NCBI RefSeq assembly: GCF_043290135.1
Contig: NC_134709.1
Coordinates: 70,732,456 to 70,796,455 of the forward strand
DNA: 64,000 nt
Source: Rhipicephalus microplus
Lineage: Eukaryota > Arthropoda > Arachnida > Ixodida > Ixodidae
Reading direction: 5' to 3'
Shown here: positions 32,390 through 42,240 of the stretch, one piece after another
Layout: every line of letters starts with the position of its first letter
How positions within the stretch are numbered: position 1 is the first letter of the stretch
Program-made: the position numbers and the translations under genes
The notes under the pieces: generated by a model
What the model saw: only the letters and a program-made list of their open reading frames with translations
The model's database searches: none
Told to the model about the DNA's origin: nothing

Positions 32390-33360
32390 ATGATGTATAA
32401 AGTGTAATTAATGAATTTAAGTGTTGTTTGTCATGAAGCATTTGTACACAGATACATTATATACGAAGTATTATTTATTTACACTTCACGATTTTCGTAC
32501 GATGCATTAAATGCACACAGATTAGCAACTATTCGTGTTATCGTTGTAGCTCACGGTTAGTACCAGCGCTTTGTGATCCGAGAAATGTACGGTGAGCGGA
32601 TCCGGCAAGACGGAGCGGACCGTACAGTTCCTACTGAACGCGAAGTTTATGAAGCCACCGTTGGTCGTGGTCGGAAACTCGAGAGACAGACACGTCATCG
32701 AGTAATTGTTCAGCATGTGGCCAACCAACCAGCCATTGTCCTTTCTAACGTCCACGTTAAAGTCACCCACCACCACAATCGGAACCGCTCGGCCTCGCGA
32801 GCGCGCAGTTCGGCATCCGATGCACGTTTCGCCCGCTTGCACTCGGGCTCGCGAGCACGCAGTTCGGCATCCGCTGCACGCTTCGCCCGCTTACGTTCGG
32901 TCTCACGAGCCTTTCGCAGCGCCGCCTTGTCTTCCAACGTCGGCGAAACCACCGCGGTACCGTCACCTCCAACGACGGGTGCAATGCTGGCATTCGGTTG
33001 TACTGCATTCGTTGTTGATGGTAGCATTGCCTCCGGGACATCCATCGCACGACCCGCTCTCGACGGGAGCTTGAGAGAGAAGGCGGGCGCGCGAGAGAGA
33101 GGGGTGCGCACGCAGCTTCAGCGAGCGAGGAGAGCGGAGGAGCGAGCGAAGGGGGAGGGGGGACGCGCGCAGCGGCGTTAAAGATATAAGGCGCGTTACT
33201 GACACCGATATCAGCGTCGCGTCTGTGGCTTATTCAGTAGAGCGTCGCGCTGCGGCCCGCCAAGTCCTCTTTCTTTTAAAGATAAAGAGAAGACTGCGGA
33301 CGCCGCCGACGGCGGTGGATGGTTTGGGGTCGCTTATAAAGTGTATTCACACTTAAAGAA
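32390..33360 (-). mobile_element. Helentron-like deletion derivative
   Basis: The region holds a minus-strand fusion of an Arg-rich repeat ORF and an endonuclease domain. Its right end has subterminal TGCGGACGCCGCCG and a hairpin AAGTGT-ATTC-ACACTT near 33340, comparable with the right end of the element at 20155-20987. Helentrons are rolling-circle elements known to carry a C-terminal APE-type endonuclease; here the Rep and helicase parts expected between the two preserved parts are absent. Boundaries are approximate. Confidence 0.5.
32522..33111 (-). pseudogene. Helentron protein remnant: Arg-rich repeats joined to APE-type endonuclease
   Basis: From about 33111 the minus strand encodes a Ser/Thr-rich leader (VVGGDGTAVVSPTLEDKAA), then two clean 18-residue repeats built on ExERKRAKRAADAELRAR (54-bp DNA units, visible at 32790-32900). 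The DNA then jumps into another frame coding for VPIVVVGDFNVDV, WLVGHMLNNYSM and FSDHKALVL, ending at TAG near 32522. GDFN and SDHK are the metal-binding and catalytic motifs of the endonuclease/exonuclease/phosphatase fold. The junction at about 32790 has no linker, and the change of frame shows that it arose by deletion. As it stands it cannot give a continuous protein. Confidence 0.6.
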
Positions 33361-34061
33361 GCCACATACGCTGGTAGTATAGTACGCACGGTGAGACATA
33401 AGTGGAATCACGGCACGCGTAAGGCCCTAGCTATGTGCGAGTTAGTTGTTGGTATGGCTATGTGGTTCTTCACCCTCACAGGATGTTACCTTCAAGAGCA
33501 CATGTCGTGTTCTGCATATCAATCATGTGGCGTTGGTGATATGAGAGTTCAGATGACAAATACTCTCGAAGTCATTCCACAAGCAAAATCTACAAACCTC
33601 GCTTACTTATATTAAGCATGCTACTGTGTTCTCGTGTTCCTTTTTCGTTGTATCTTTCTTTTCTCGTGGTGTCGTCTACAGCAGTGTTTCTACGCCCGCT
33701 GAGAACGACCGTGTAAGTGATAGAGCAAATATTTTGTCAGCATCAGCTGTCCTTGTGATGCAGACGTATGTTTAGTTTACTGTAGCCTTGCCTCGACAAG
33801 TCTGCCGGGTGGTCTCCTCCGTAGCGCGTCGTGTCACAGATGGCCTGTAACGTAAACTACAGCAAACACAGAGTGGTCAACAATGGCGAACTTGCAAACC
33901 TAAATTATTTATTGACAGACCATTTGCACCTAGTCAATTGAATTTAATCAATATGCATATACTTCATTTACTGCCAACTTGCTCGATTGGCAGGAGTTAC
34001 ACAACTGAATGTTAGTTAATGCCGCATTTCGTCCGCTGATGTTGACACTGTTGGGTAGTTT
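33361..34061. other. No recognisable gene
   Basis: A 74-residue plus-strand frame at 33391-33615 has no motif. The rest is mixed-composition sequence with no repeats I can pair. Confidence 0.4.
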
Positions 34062-34214
34062 CCCTACTGATACGTTCCGTATGCGATGTCCATTAATTCC
34101 GTATGTTTTCGTAAAAATCTTACGGAAATATGTGGAAAATATATAGTAAACTTGTGTATTCTTTATGGAAACATATGGAAATATTGGACTCACATACGGA
34201 ACGTTTCAGTAGGG
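34062..34214. mobile_element. Short MITE, 153 bp
   Basis: The left end CCCTACTGATACGTTCCGTA is matched by the inverted right end, which reads CCCTACTGAAACGTTCCGTA on the minus strand. Similarity continues inward through GTCCA and CATATGTTT-like words, so much of the element can fold back. There is no coding capacity. Flanks are TAGTTT on the left and TTGGGA on the right, with no clear target duplication. Confidence 0.75.
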
Positions 34215-36162
34215 TTGGGATCGATAATGTATCATGGTATTCATCCCTAAGTCATCCGTGCTATGTGACTCATCCTGTTCCAGTTAGAAAAGGCATACAA
34301 GGTTTCAGTGTAACTTCAAAATAAATGCAGAAGCATTAGAGTATGGCGTTGACTGATTTTTTTTTTATCTTTTCCTAAGATAGAAGTGTCTTCTTGATTG
34401 CAATTCTACACTTGCACGAACACTGTGACCCACAAGTTTTGGCCAGTGTTGCTTTGCAATAGGCAAGCCAACTCTGTGCTACTTGCAAGGCAGTTTATAC
34501 TCGGCCAGCTCTGTTGTACTCGCAGCACGCTCTGCCAAAGCGATAGTATACAATAGAATACCTGGCCCCATTTTCCGCATTGAAGTCGTTGCTTCGCTTC
34601 GTTCGATTTTCTTGCGAAAGTGAACCGAGCCATCTCCATCACTTGCCATATATCACTGATGGCAGTGGAGTCTCCTTCCGACATTCTCTCTTCCACATTG
34701 ACTGAAAAACTTTTGTTCTTTCCTCAGCAAAACCACTATAGGGGCAACCACGCAACTGCTGCGTCACAGGAATCCGATTCTGGTATAGTCCCATTCTACT
34801 GTATTGCTTTATTTGCCATTCACCTAAAGTTCCTCAGAGCTCCTATTTCATAACTGCTATTCTTCTTTGTCAATGTATTGAAGTAGACAAGAACAATGAC
34901 AAGAAGAACTTTGCTGAATAGTTCTTCTTGCCAAACGGTGAGCTGCATCTGCTTGCTCGACAAAACAAAATATTTCCGTGAACATTACAAAAACATATTT
35001 TCCAAAACAAGACTCGTGTCCTTTCTCCAGAACTGACTAACTTTCCATAAAGCACCCGCAAAGCTGCTGAAAGGTGCTTGGTTGGATATGTTGTCGAGTA
35101 GCTTATTGAACAGTTTGCTTGAACGCAATGATTTCAAGACGCATTTATAGCATGGTAAGCTCAACGCGCAAACTCTTTGTTTCTCTTCTCTGCGTTAGTG
35201 CGGTAGCAAAAGTGGAACTTACTGAACGCAAAAAATTACTCTCTGGTGATCCAAGATCAACGACATTCCACAAGATCTTTTATCAGCCTGTTAAGACGTG
35301 TATATGAATGAACTTTGACTTTGAAAGATCGTGCAGACTACGTTTTCAAAAATTCAGATCTATGTGGTCAAAGTGTGGTTCTAGGGAAAACTAAATAAAG
35401 GGCAACATATATATTTTAATGGGAATTTTACTCGTGTATTACGATATTGTGACCCCTTTTTTGTATTCGTGTAAAACAAAAGTGACAAAAATGAACACGC
35501 GAGACTTAAGCTCAATCCTGGCATATATGTTCGCACCAATCATACTTTGCAATGTCAATAAGCGCCACTGTGGTTGAAAACTGTACAATGTAGTGTTGAG
35601 CTTTCATGTATGCCTTACTTGTATGAACTGTCGTGTGAGCACGCTTTTTGCACTTCTGTGCGACGAGAATTGAGACTGCCGGTACTTTCTTTAAAATCCC
35701 CTACACATACTAAGTAGGCGTAACCAAGGTGTTCTACAATTTGCAAGTGACATTATCAAAGGAATATGTGACCAGAAAAAGAAACGAACCGCAATCTACA
35801 CGCAGATCAACACCAAGCTTGCTAACGCGGTGGCTTTATGCTAAACAGAAACGACCATAACTACTTCAAAAGTATTTTATCAAGTATAAATGGGAAAAAA
35901 GATCCTTTTTGTCGCTCGAAGAAATATAATGTTAAAAACTCGCAGTGTTTTTTATCCACTTCACTTTTTTGAACGAGCAGCTACAGCTCCTGAGAAATTG
36001 ATTTGACTCTGCTTGCACCTAAACCCTACATACTCAATTATGCTCGGAGGAGGAGGAGGATCTACCTTGAATCGCAATTTAGCTTTATCTTATAAACGAT
36101 GCTCAATGGTTCTTTTGTATTGTCAGGAATTTGTCCTTTATATTTCAGAGCTGGCAAAGATA
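34215..36162. other. No recognisable gene
   Basis: AT-rich sequence with short frames only (96 residues on the minus strand at 34406-34696 is the largest). A GGAGGAGGAGGA run lies near 36046. No domains or repeat pairs are seen. Confidence 0.4.
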
Positions 36163-36471
36163 TTACCTTAGTCCAATTGAGGAGGCGTATATATGGTCAG
36201 CCGACAATAACAGGTCCTTACTTTCTTCCTGGACCTCACAGTTCCACCAGAAAGAATCGAGGTACATAAAGCGCATATGTTTTCTCTCTGTGGCTGAAAT
36301 GAAGAATGCAGAATACTGGAATGTGTCAGAACAATCTAGGGTAGAAACCAAGCGCAATATGTTGTGACACAAGTCTGGTGCGAGCACCAGGGTGGGCAGA
36401 GACTCTGAAAGTTTGAAAACTTTGACAATGAGGGAATCGGCGGAGGAGGCTTTAGTTGACGGCAATTCCAA
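36163..36471 (-). CDS. Unrecognised 102-codon open frame
   Basis: The frame starts MELPSTKASSADSLIVKVFK and ends SADHIYASSIGLR. It has a balanced amino-acid composition with Trp and Cys and is less compositionally biased than most random frames here, so it could be a fragment of a transposase or an exon. I recognise no family. The opposite strand is also open over part of the range. Nothing around it supports transcription. Treat it as a weak candidate only. Confidence 0.15.
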   Translation of the reverse strand: MELPSTKASSADSLIVKVFKLSESLPTLVLAPDLCHNILRLVSTLDCSDTFQYSAFFISATERKHMRFMYLDSFWWNCEVQEESKDLLLSADHIYASSIGLR

Positions 36472-36744
36472 AATGATTACCCATTTGCGGTCGACAAGTT
36501 TCTTATGACGAGCCGGCTATTGTCGCCATCAACACGGCTGCTGCTGAGCGTGTAATCTGTGAGGCTGCTCAGATGGCACTTGAGAGAAGTGCGTGGGTAA
36601 GCAAGCCATCAGTTGCACTGCCAGAAAGAGAGCTTTCTTTTTCGGGGTGCGAGGGTCGCCATAGCAAGCTCAGTGATTGTTGACGTGATTTTGTACCTTT
36701 GCCTCTGTCATCTTTTTCCACTGTTTTTTTTTCTGTTCAACAGG

Positions 36745-36850
36745 TATATAGTAGCTTTCCTATCAATAAAATTTCAGTTGGAAGTCAGCGCTTGTCCCGT
36801 CCTTTTCTTCTCTACCATGTGTAAATTTCGCGCTGTTAACCTCAAGTTGC
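36745..36850 (+). repeat. Probable retroelement 3' fragment with AATAAA
   Basis: CAATAAAATTTCAGTTGGAA, CCCGTCCTTTTCTTCTCTAC and ATGTGTAAATTTCGCGCTGT follow one another. A related word order appears inverted near 55620-55660 (GGTTAATAGCGCACGTTTCA). Two related copies in one window suggest a dispersed repeat, but I cannot define its ends. Confidence 0.35.
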
Positions 36851-36859
36851 TAATCTGGG

Positions 36860-38489
36860 TGTTCAGCATCCCTTTCGTTTTGTTGACTGTTCGCTGACTA
36901 TCTAAGGGCCGCTATAGCAAACGAGCCGCCTCAAGAAGTTGTTGCCGAGTGGTGAGGTGATCAACATAATATATCTGGTTAGCCTCATTGACATCGGAGA
37001 CTTTTCAGTGAAGTTAGACATGATCCTGGCTGGGGAATTGTATTTTAGCAACTCTACAAGAATACATTTTGGGTGGTGTCGTGTAGATAACGACTACGCA
37101 ACTATATCGCGAAGTATTAAAGTGAAATGTGTTCCACCTTACACGTTAAACTCTGCGCTAGTTCTTCCTTCTCTCTTTTCTTTAAAATCTTATTATACTC
37201 ATTGCTAATTTCATCAGAAACTTTGAAATTGCACAAAAGATTATGTAAAACAAAAAGGAACTTTTCCGCCCAGCTCATCACGTTGACACTAGCCCCCCTC
37301 CATTTTTTTAATGACAGTCTTTCAATATCCGCTGAAACGCCCGTCACACGATTTCAGCAAACAACACAACACAAGCGCATGCCCTCTCAACAGATTAATT
37401 ACTTCCGGCAGTGCTCCTGTCAGCTCACCTCTACCCAATACGTTGAAAATCTCATCAAAAGTCCCCAAGTTCCGACGTCTCTGACGCACATGAGGCCACA
37501 GAGATCTCTCCCCCCCCCCCCCCCGCTTCATCTGCTTACAACATGAGGGCCTGCAGTGGCACAGACTATCACTACCTGGTATACGTCGTGCATTCTTCAT
37601 AGTCGCTATTTTTGTAAGAATAAAAAAAAGTTGTATAGTATGATGAGAAAAGTGGATAAATCATGTGTCGACATGAGCTATGCTCTCTATCGAAGGACGC
37701 GTGACATGTTTTCAGACAAGGAAGACGCGGCAATGTCGAAAACAACGACAAGTCCCCGGATGTGTAAGGTAACTTTCATAACCACAGCGTTCGCGACAAT
37801 AGTTCATACTTGTTAAAGTATACACCAACAAAATTTTACCCTTAGGCAGCTTTTTTTTTAAAGTCTGCAACGCAGAAGAGAAGCCATAGTCTTCAATAAA
37901 ACATTCCATCTCATGAATGCAGAAAGCGTAACTGACAGCTTTAGATAATACCCTTTCCCGGAGTCATTTGTTCACTATTTTTCCGATGAGGTGGTCTATT
38001 GCGGAAACATTTTCTTCAGCCCTACAGCTCACTCTATTCAGGACATCGTACTCCTCTCAACATTTGGGCAAACAATGGAACGAATACAATGTGTTATGCC
38101 TAGAAAGCTACCTGGCTTTCACGAGGGGTCGGTGGTAAAATATTGTTTGAACTGCGTTGGGTTTCAGCTTTCTTCCCGAATACTGTTGCAAAATGTGCGG
38201 CTGGAATCGTACTTCAATAAGATGTCGCAATAATGTTCAGAAAACAGCTACTCATACTAGCACGAAGAATTAACTAAATTGCACTATTACAAGTTGCTAA
38301 TGTCCTGCAGGCCTAAAATTAATGGTGTAAAGCTTCTCTGAATTACCACGTCAATGTAAATATTGTAAATCACGGCTACACTTTCGTGGTCAAAACACAC
38401 CAATGCTCAGATTGCGGCTTATGTTACATGACCGGAAAAAGCTGCCCCAAGTCCACCTAGAGGTGATTTTAAAACATCCGCTTTATAAA
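36860..38489. other. No recognisable gene; contains C15 homopolymer
   Basis: Frames are short and unremarkable. A run of 15 C lies at 37510-37524. The stretch ends where the RTE-type LINE begins. Confidence 0.4.
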
Positions 38490-39264
38490 TAATAGGGGCT
38501 TGGCTGATAGAATAGAACTGGGAGTGGGGTTCCTAATTCACAGAAACATAGCTGGAAACATGGAGGAATACTATAGGATTAATGAAAGGGTGGTAGGTAT
38601 CGTAAATAAACTCGATAAGAGATACAAAATGAAGGTGTGTAAAGGCTTACGCGCCTACATCCAAGCCATGATGATGCTTCAGTTGAAAGCTTCTATGTAG
38701 ATGTGGAATTGGCAATGAGTAAGGTAAAAACGCAGTACACTATACTTATGGGAGATTTGAATGCAAAGGTAGGGAAGAAGCAGGCTGGAGACCAGGCAGT
38801 AGGAGATTATGGCAACGGTACTAGAAACACCAGAGGAGAGCTAGTAGTAGAGCTCGCAGAGCGCAATGATTTACGAATTTTGAATACCTTCTACCAAAAA
38901 CGAGAAAACCGTATGCTGACATGGAGGAGTCCTAATGGCGAAAATAAGAACGAAATAGACTTTATATTGAGTGCACAACCAGGCATCCTGCAAGATGTGG
39001 AAGTGGTTGGCAAGGTACGTTGCAGTGACCATGGAATGGTACGGTCTCGAATTCGCCTAGACTTGAAGAAGGAACGACAGAAAGTGATACGTAAGAAGCC
39101 AATCAATGAGCTAGCATTAAGAGGGCAAGTAGAGAAATTCAGAGTCTCGCTTCAGAACAGGTACTCGGGTCTTAATGAGAAAAATAACCTTAGCGTAGAC
39201 ACAATGAATAATAATTTGACTATAGTACCATTACAGAGCGTGCAGTGGACATTTGAGGCTCGGT

Positions 39265-39276
39265 AGTTAGACAGGA
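39265..39276. repeat. Left target-site duplication of truncated RTE copy
   Basis: AGTTAGACAGGA, identical to 39674-39685. Confidence 0.9.
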
Positions 39277-39673
39277 GGCTTACAAAGAGGGTTCAGCTTA
39301 AATTGAGGACGACGCAGCGAACAATAGAAAGAAAAATGGTAAGTGTAACCTTAAGAGACAAGAAGAGAGCAGAGTGCATTAGGGAACAAACAGGGGTTAA
39401 GGACATCATAGCTGAAATGAGGAAGAAATGGACATGGGCCGGGCATGTAGCGCGTAGACAGGATAACCGCTGGTCATTAAGGGTAACTGACTGGATTCCC
39501 AGAGAAGGGAAGCGGGTTAGGGGGAGACAGAAGGTTAGGTGGGCAGATGAGATTAAGAAGTTTGCGGGTATAAATTGGAAGCAGCAAGCACAGGACCGGG
39601 TTAACTGGCGGAACATGGAAGAGGCCTTTGTCCTGCAGTGGACGTAGTCAGGCTGATGATGATGATGATGATG
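39277..39673 (+). mobile_element. 5'-truncated RTE copy inserted in a relative
   Basis: The 397-bp insert encodes only the C-terminal tail of an RTE ORF (39303-39644: RKMVSVTLRDKKRAEC, MRKKWTWAGHVARRQD, VRWADEIKKFAGINW) and ends with GCTGATGATGATGATGATGATG. It is flanked by perfect 12-bp duplications and lies in the same orientation as its host. The same tail sequence occurs again at 41170-41690, where it is the host's own end. Its frame is intact, unlike the host copy, so it is younger. Confidence 0.92.
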
Positions 39674-39685
39674 AGTTAGACAGGA
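39674..39685. repeat. Right target-site duplication of truncated RTE copy
   Basis: AGTTAGACAGGA, identical to 39265-39276. Confidence 0.9.
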
Positions 39686-41267
39686 CACTGGCAAGCTTTC
39701 CCAGGAAACGAACATTCTCATTAAGAAGCGTCAAAGCATGAAAGTCTCAAGTACAACAGAAGAAAATAGAACTGGCAGAGCTTTAGAAGTTGATTAATAA
39801 GCGTGAAGTATCCGATGTAAGAAGGTATAACATGGAGAGAATTGAACACGCTCTGAAAAACAGAGGGAGCGTCAAAGCATAGAAGAGGAAACTTGTGATT
39901 GGCAAAAATCGGATGTATGTAGTAAGGGACAAAGAAGGCACAATAACTACCAATATGGATAGGATAGTTAAAATAGCGGAGTCGTTTTACAGATATCTGT
40001 ACAGTATAGCCGGGAAGACCGCGACCTTCATGCTATAAGAACTAGCAGTAACCTAGATGGCACCCCACCAGTATTGATAGAAGGAGTCAGAAAAACCTTG
40101 GAAAGCATGCAAAGAGGTGAAGCTGCTGGTGAGGATGAGGTAACATCAGATCTGCTGAAAGATGGAGCAGAGATTGTGTTAGAAAACCTAGCCACAATGT
40201 TTACGAGGTGTCTTCTGATGGGAAGAGTACCAGAGTCTTGGAAAAATGCCAACATCATCTTAATACATAAGAAAGGAGATGACAAGGACTTGAAGAATTA
40301 CAGGCCAATTAGCTTGCTCTCCGTAGTATACAAGCTGGTTACAAAGGTAATTGCTAACAAAGATAAGAAAGCATTAGAGTGCAATAAACCAAACGGACAA
40401 GCAGGATTTCGAACAGGCTACTCAACAATTGACCACATTCATACTATCAATCAGGTAATAGAGAAATGGTCAGAATATAGCCTACCACTACACATAGCCT
40501 TCATAGATTACGAGGAGGTGTTTGATTCAGTAGAAATATCAGCAGTCATGCAGGCACTGTGGAATCAGGGTGTCGACGAAGCATGTATATACATCCTGGA
40601 AGAAATCTACAGTGGATCAACTGCTACCATAGTGCTTCATAAAGACAGCAACAAAATACCAATCAAGAAGGGTGTAAGGCAGGGGGACACAATCTCCCCA
40701 ATGCTATTTACGGCGTGCTTACAGGAGGTTTTCAGAGGCCTAGAATGGGAACAGTTAGGAATAAGAGTTAATGGAGAGTACCTTAGTAACCTGCGCTTCG
40801 CCGATGACATTGCATTTCTCAGTAACTCAGGGGACGAATCGCAACTCATGATTACGGAATTAGACAACAAGAGCAGAAAGGTGGGTCTTAAAATTAATCT
40901 GCAGAAAACAAAACGTATGTACAACAACCTCGGAACAGAGCAGTGCTTCAAGATAGGTAATTGTCCACTTCAAGTTGTAAAAAACTATGCCTACTTAGGG
41001 CAGGTAATAAACGCAGAGCCGAACCACGAGACTGAAGTAACTATAAGAATAAGAATGGGGGGAGCACATTTGGCAAGCACTCTCAAATCATGACAGGTAG
41101 ATTGTCGCTATCCCTCAAGAGGAAGGTATATAACAACTGTATCTTGACGGTACTTAGCTACGGAGCAGAAACCAGGAGACTTACAAAGAGGGTTCAGCTT
41201 AAGTTTAGGACGATGCAGCGAGCAATGGAAAGATAAATGGTAGGTGTATCCTTAACAGACAAGAGAG

Positions 41268-41397
41268 AGAGAGAAAGAGAGAGAATAAAATGAGGAAAAG
41301 GCCGGGAGGTTAACCAGAAAATGGATCATCCGTTTTGCTACCCTGTACTAGGGTAAGGAGGAAGGAGGAAGAAAGATGGGAAAGAAAGTGAATGGGG
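41268..41397 (-). mobile_element. LINE 3' tail fragment inserted in the RTE element
   Basis: On the minus strand this is a pyrimidine-rich 3' untranslated region: CCTAGTACAGGGTAGCAAAA, GGTTAACCTCCCGGCC, then a (TC)n tail. Flanking AAGAGAG copies (41261-41267 and 41398-41404) look like a target duplication, although the GA-rich context makes its length ambiguous. The undisturbed sequence is visible in the truncated RTE copy (AGACAAGAAGAGAGCAGAG at about 39356), which confirms that this is an insertion. Confidence 0.8.
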
Positions 41398-41844
41398 AAG
41401 AGAGCAGAGTGGATTAGGGAACAAACGAGGGTTTATAATATCATAGTTGAAATCAAGAAGTGGAAATGTACAAGGGCCGGGAATGTAAGGCGTAGACATC
41501 GTAACCGCTTGTGATTATGGGAACTTACTGGATTCCCAGAGAAGTCAAGCGTGTTAGGGGGAGACAGAAGGTTAGGTGGGCAGATGCGATCAAGAAGTTC
41601 GCGGGTATAAATTGGCAGCAGCAAGCACAGGACCGACTTATCTGGCGGAACATGGAAGAGGCCTTTGTCTTGTAGTGGACGTAGTCAGGCTGATGATAAT
41701 GATTGTTTAAGTAAAGATTTAGATTTTAGGCCTCTGCCTCGATGTCTAAATGAACAGCCAGCGAGTGCGATCGAGAGCGCCTCCTGCACGTCACCCGTAA
41801 CTGCGAGAAAGCTAAATAACAATAATTTCCGGTCTTTAATCTTC

Positions 41845-42042
41845 CATAACCACCATATGATTATGAGGGGTGACGTCCTGGAGGAGTCCGGAAATTTCGG
41901 CCACCTGGGGTTATTAACGTGCACCTACGTCGAAGCACACGGGTATCACCTTCATCAAAAAAGGGCCCTCCGCTGCCAGGATTCGATCACGGGACCTAAA
42001 CGTCAGCAGCTAATTGTCTAGCCACTTGAAAATTGCAGCGGG
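41845..42042 (-). mobile_element. Ruka-type tick SINE, inverted, diverged
   Basis: Read on the minus strand it has the tRNA-like head with a B-box-like GTGATCGAATCCTGG and then the family tail (AACCCCAGGTGGCCGAAATT, TCATAATCATATGGTGG in order). The body has a local change near the middle. It lies head-to-head with the next copy. Confidence 0.8.
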
Positions 42043-42056
42043 TAGGCAACCAAGGA

Positions 42057-42236
42057 AACCCGCAGGTCACGTCCCGGCTGCGGCGGCCGAAATTCTTATG
42101 GAGGCGAGAATGTTGGAGGTTCATGTGCTTGGACTTAGGTGCATGTGAAAGAACCCCAGGTGATCGAAATTTCCGGAGCCATCTACGACGTCATCTTTCA
42201 TAATCATATAGTGGTGTTCGACGTTAAACACCAGTA
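42057..42236 (+). mobile_element. Ruka-type tick SINE, 5'-truncated
   Basis: It starts within the B-box region (CGCAGGTCACGTCCCGGCTG) and continues through AAGAACCCCAGGTGATCGAA, TTTCATAATCATATAGTGGT and GACGTTAAACACCAGTAA. The A box is missing. It is separated from the inverted copy by about 14 bp. Confidence 0.85.
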
Positions 42237-42240
42237 ATAA

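Larger units (their letters stand above)
38500..41676 (+). pseudogene. RTE ORF: endonuclease and reverse transcriptase, broken
   Basis: The first frame (38500-38697) covers endonuclease sequence and is shifted near 38640. The second (38703-39266) has ILMGDLNAKVG, a WRSPNGENKNEIDFIL block and CSDHGMVRSR, the RTE-type endonuclease also seen in craniofacial-development-protein-2-like proteins. Reverse transcriptase (40074-41093) has GEAAGEDEVTSDLL, NYRPISLLSVVYKLVTKVI, AFIDYEEVFDSV, GVRQGDTISPMLFTACL and catalytic FADDIAFL. In the palm motif, FIDYEEVFDS replaces the usual FIDYEKAFDS. A TGA at 41091-41093 interrupts before the tail (CILTVLSYGAET, then RWADAIKKFAGINW). Several stops lie between 39266 and 40074. 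The coding potential is lost. Confidence 0.88.
38490..41701 (+). mobile_element. RTE-type LINE with two nested insertions
   Basis: The endonuclease part is at 38490-39264 and the reverse transcriptase at 39700-41160. The C-terminal tail (41160-41260, continuing 41401-41680) ends in a GATGATAATGAT-like 3' tail, as RTE elements end in short GAT-type repeats. It is interrupted by a truncated copy of its own family (39277-39673) and by a LINE tail (41268-41397). The 5' end is truncated inside the endonuclease. Confidence 0.88.

Noticed and set aside
37510..37524. C15 tract as a regulatory element
   Set aside because: It is an isolated homopolymer without context. It may also vary through sequencing error.
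39303..39647. Internal domain duplication in the RTE protein
   Set aside because: The 12-bp flank duplication and GAT-repeat end show that it is a separate truncated insertion.
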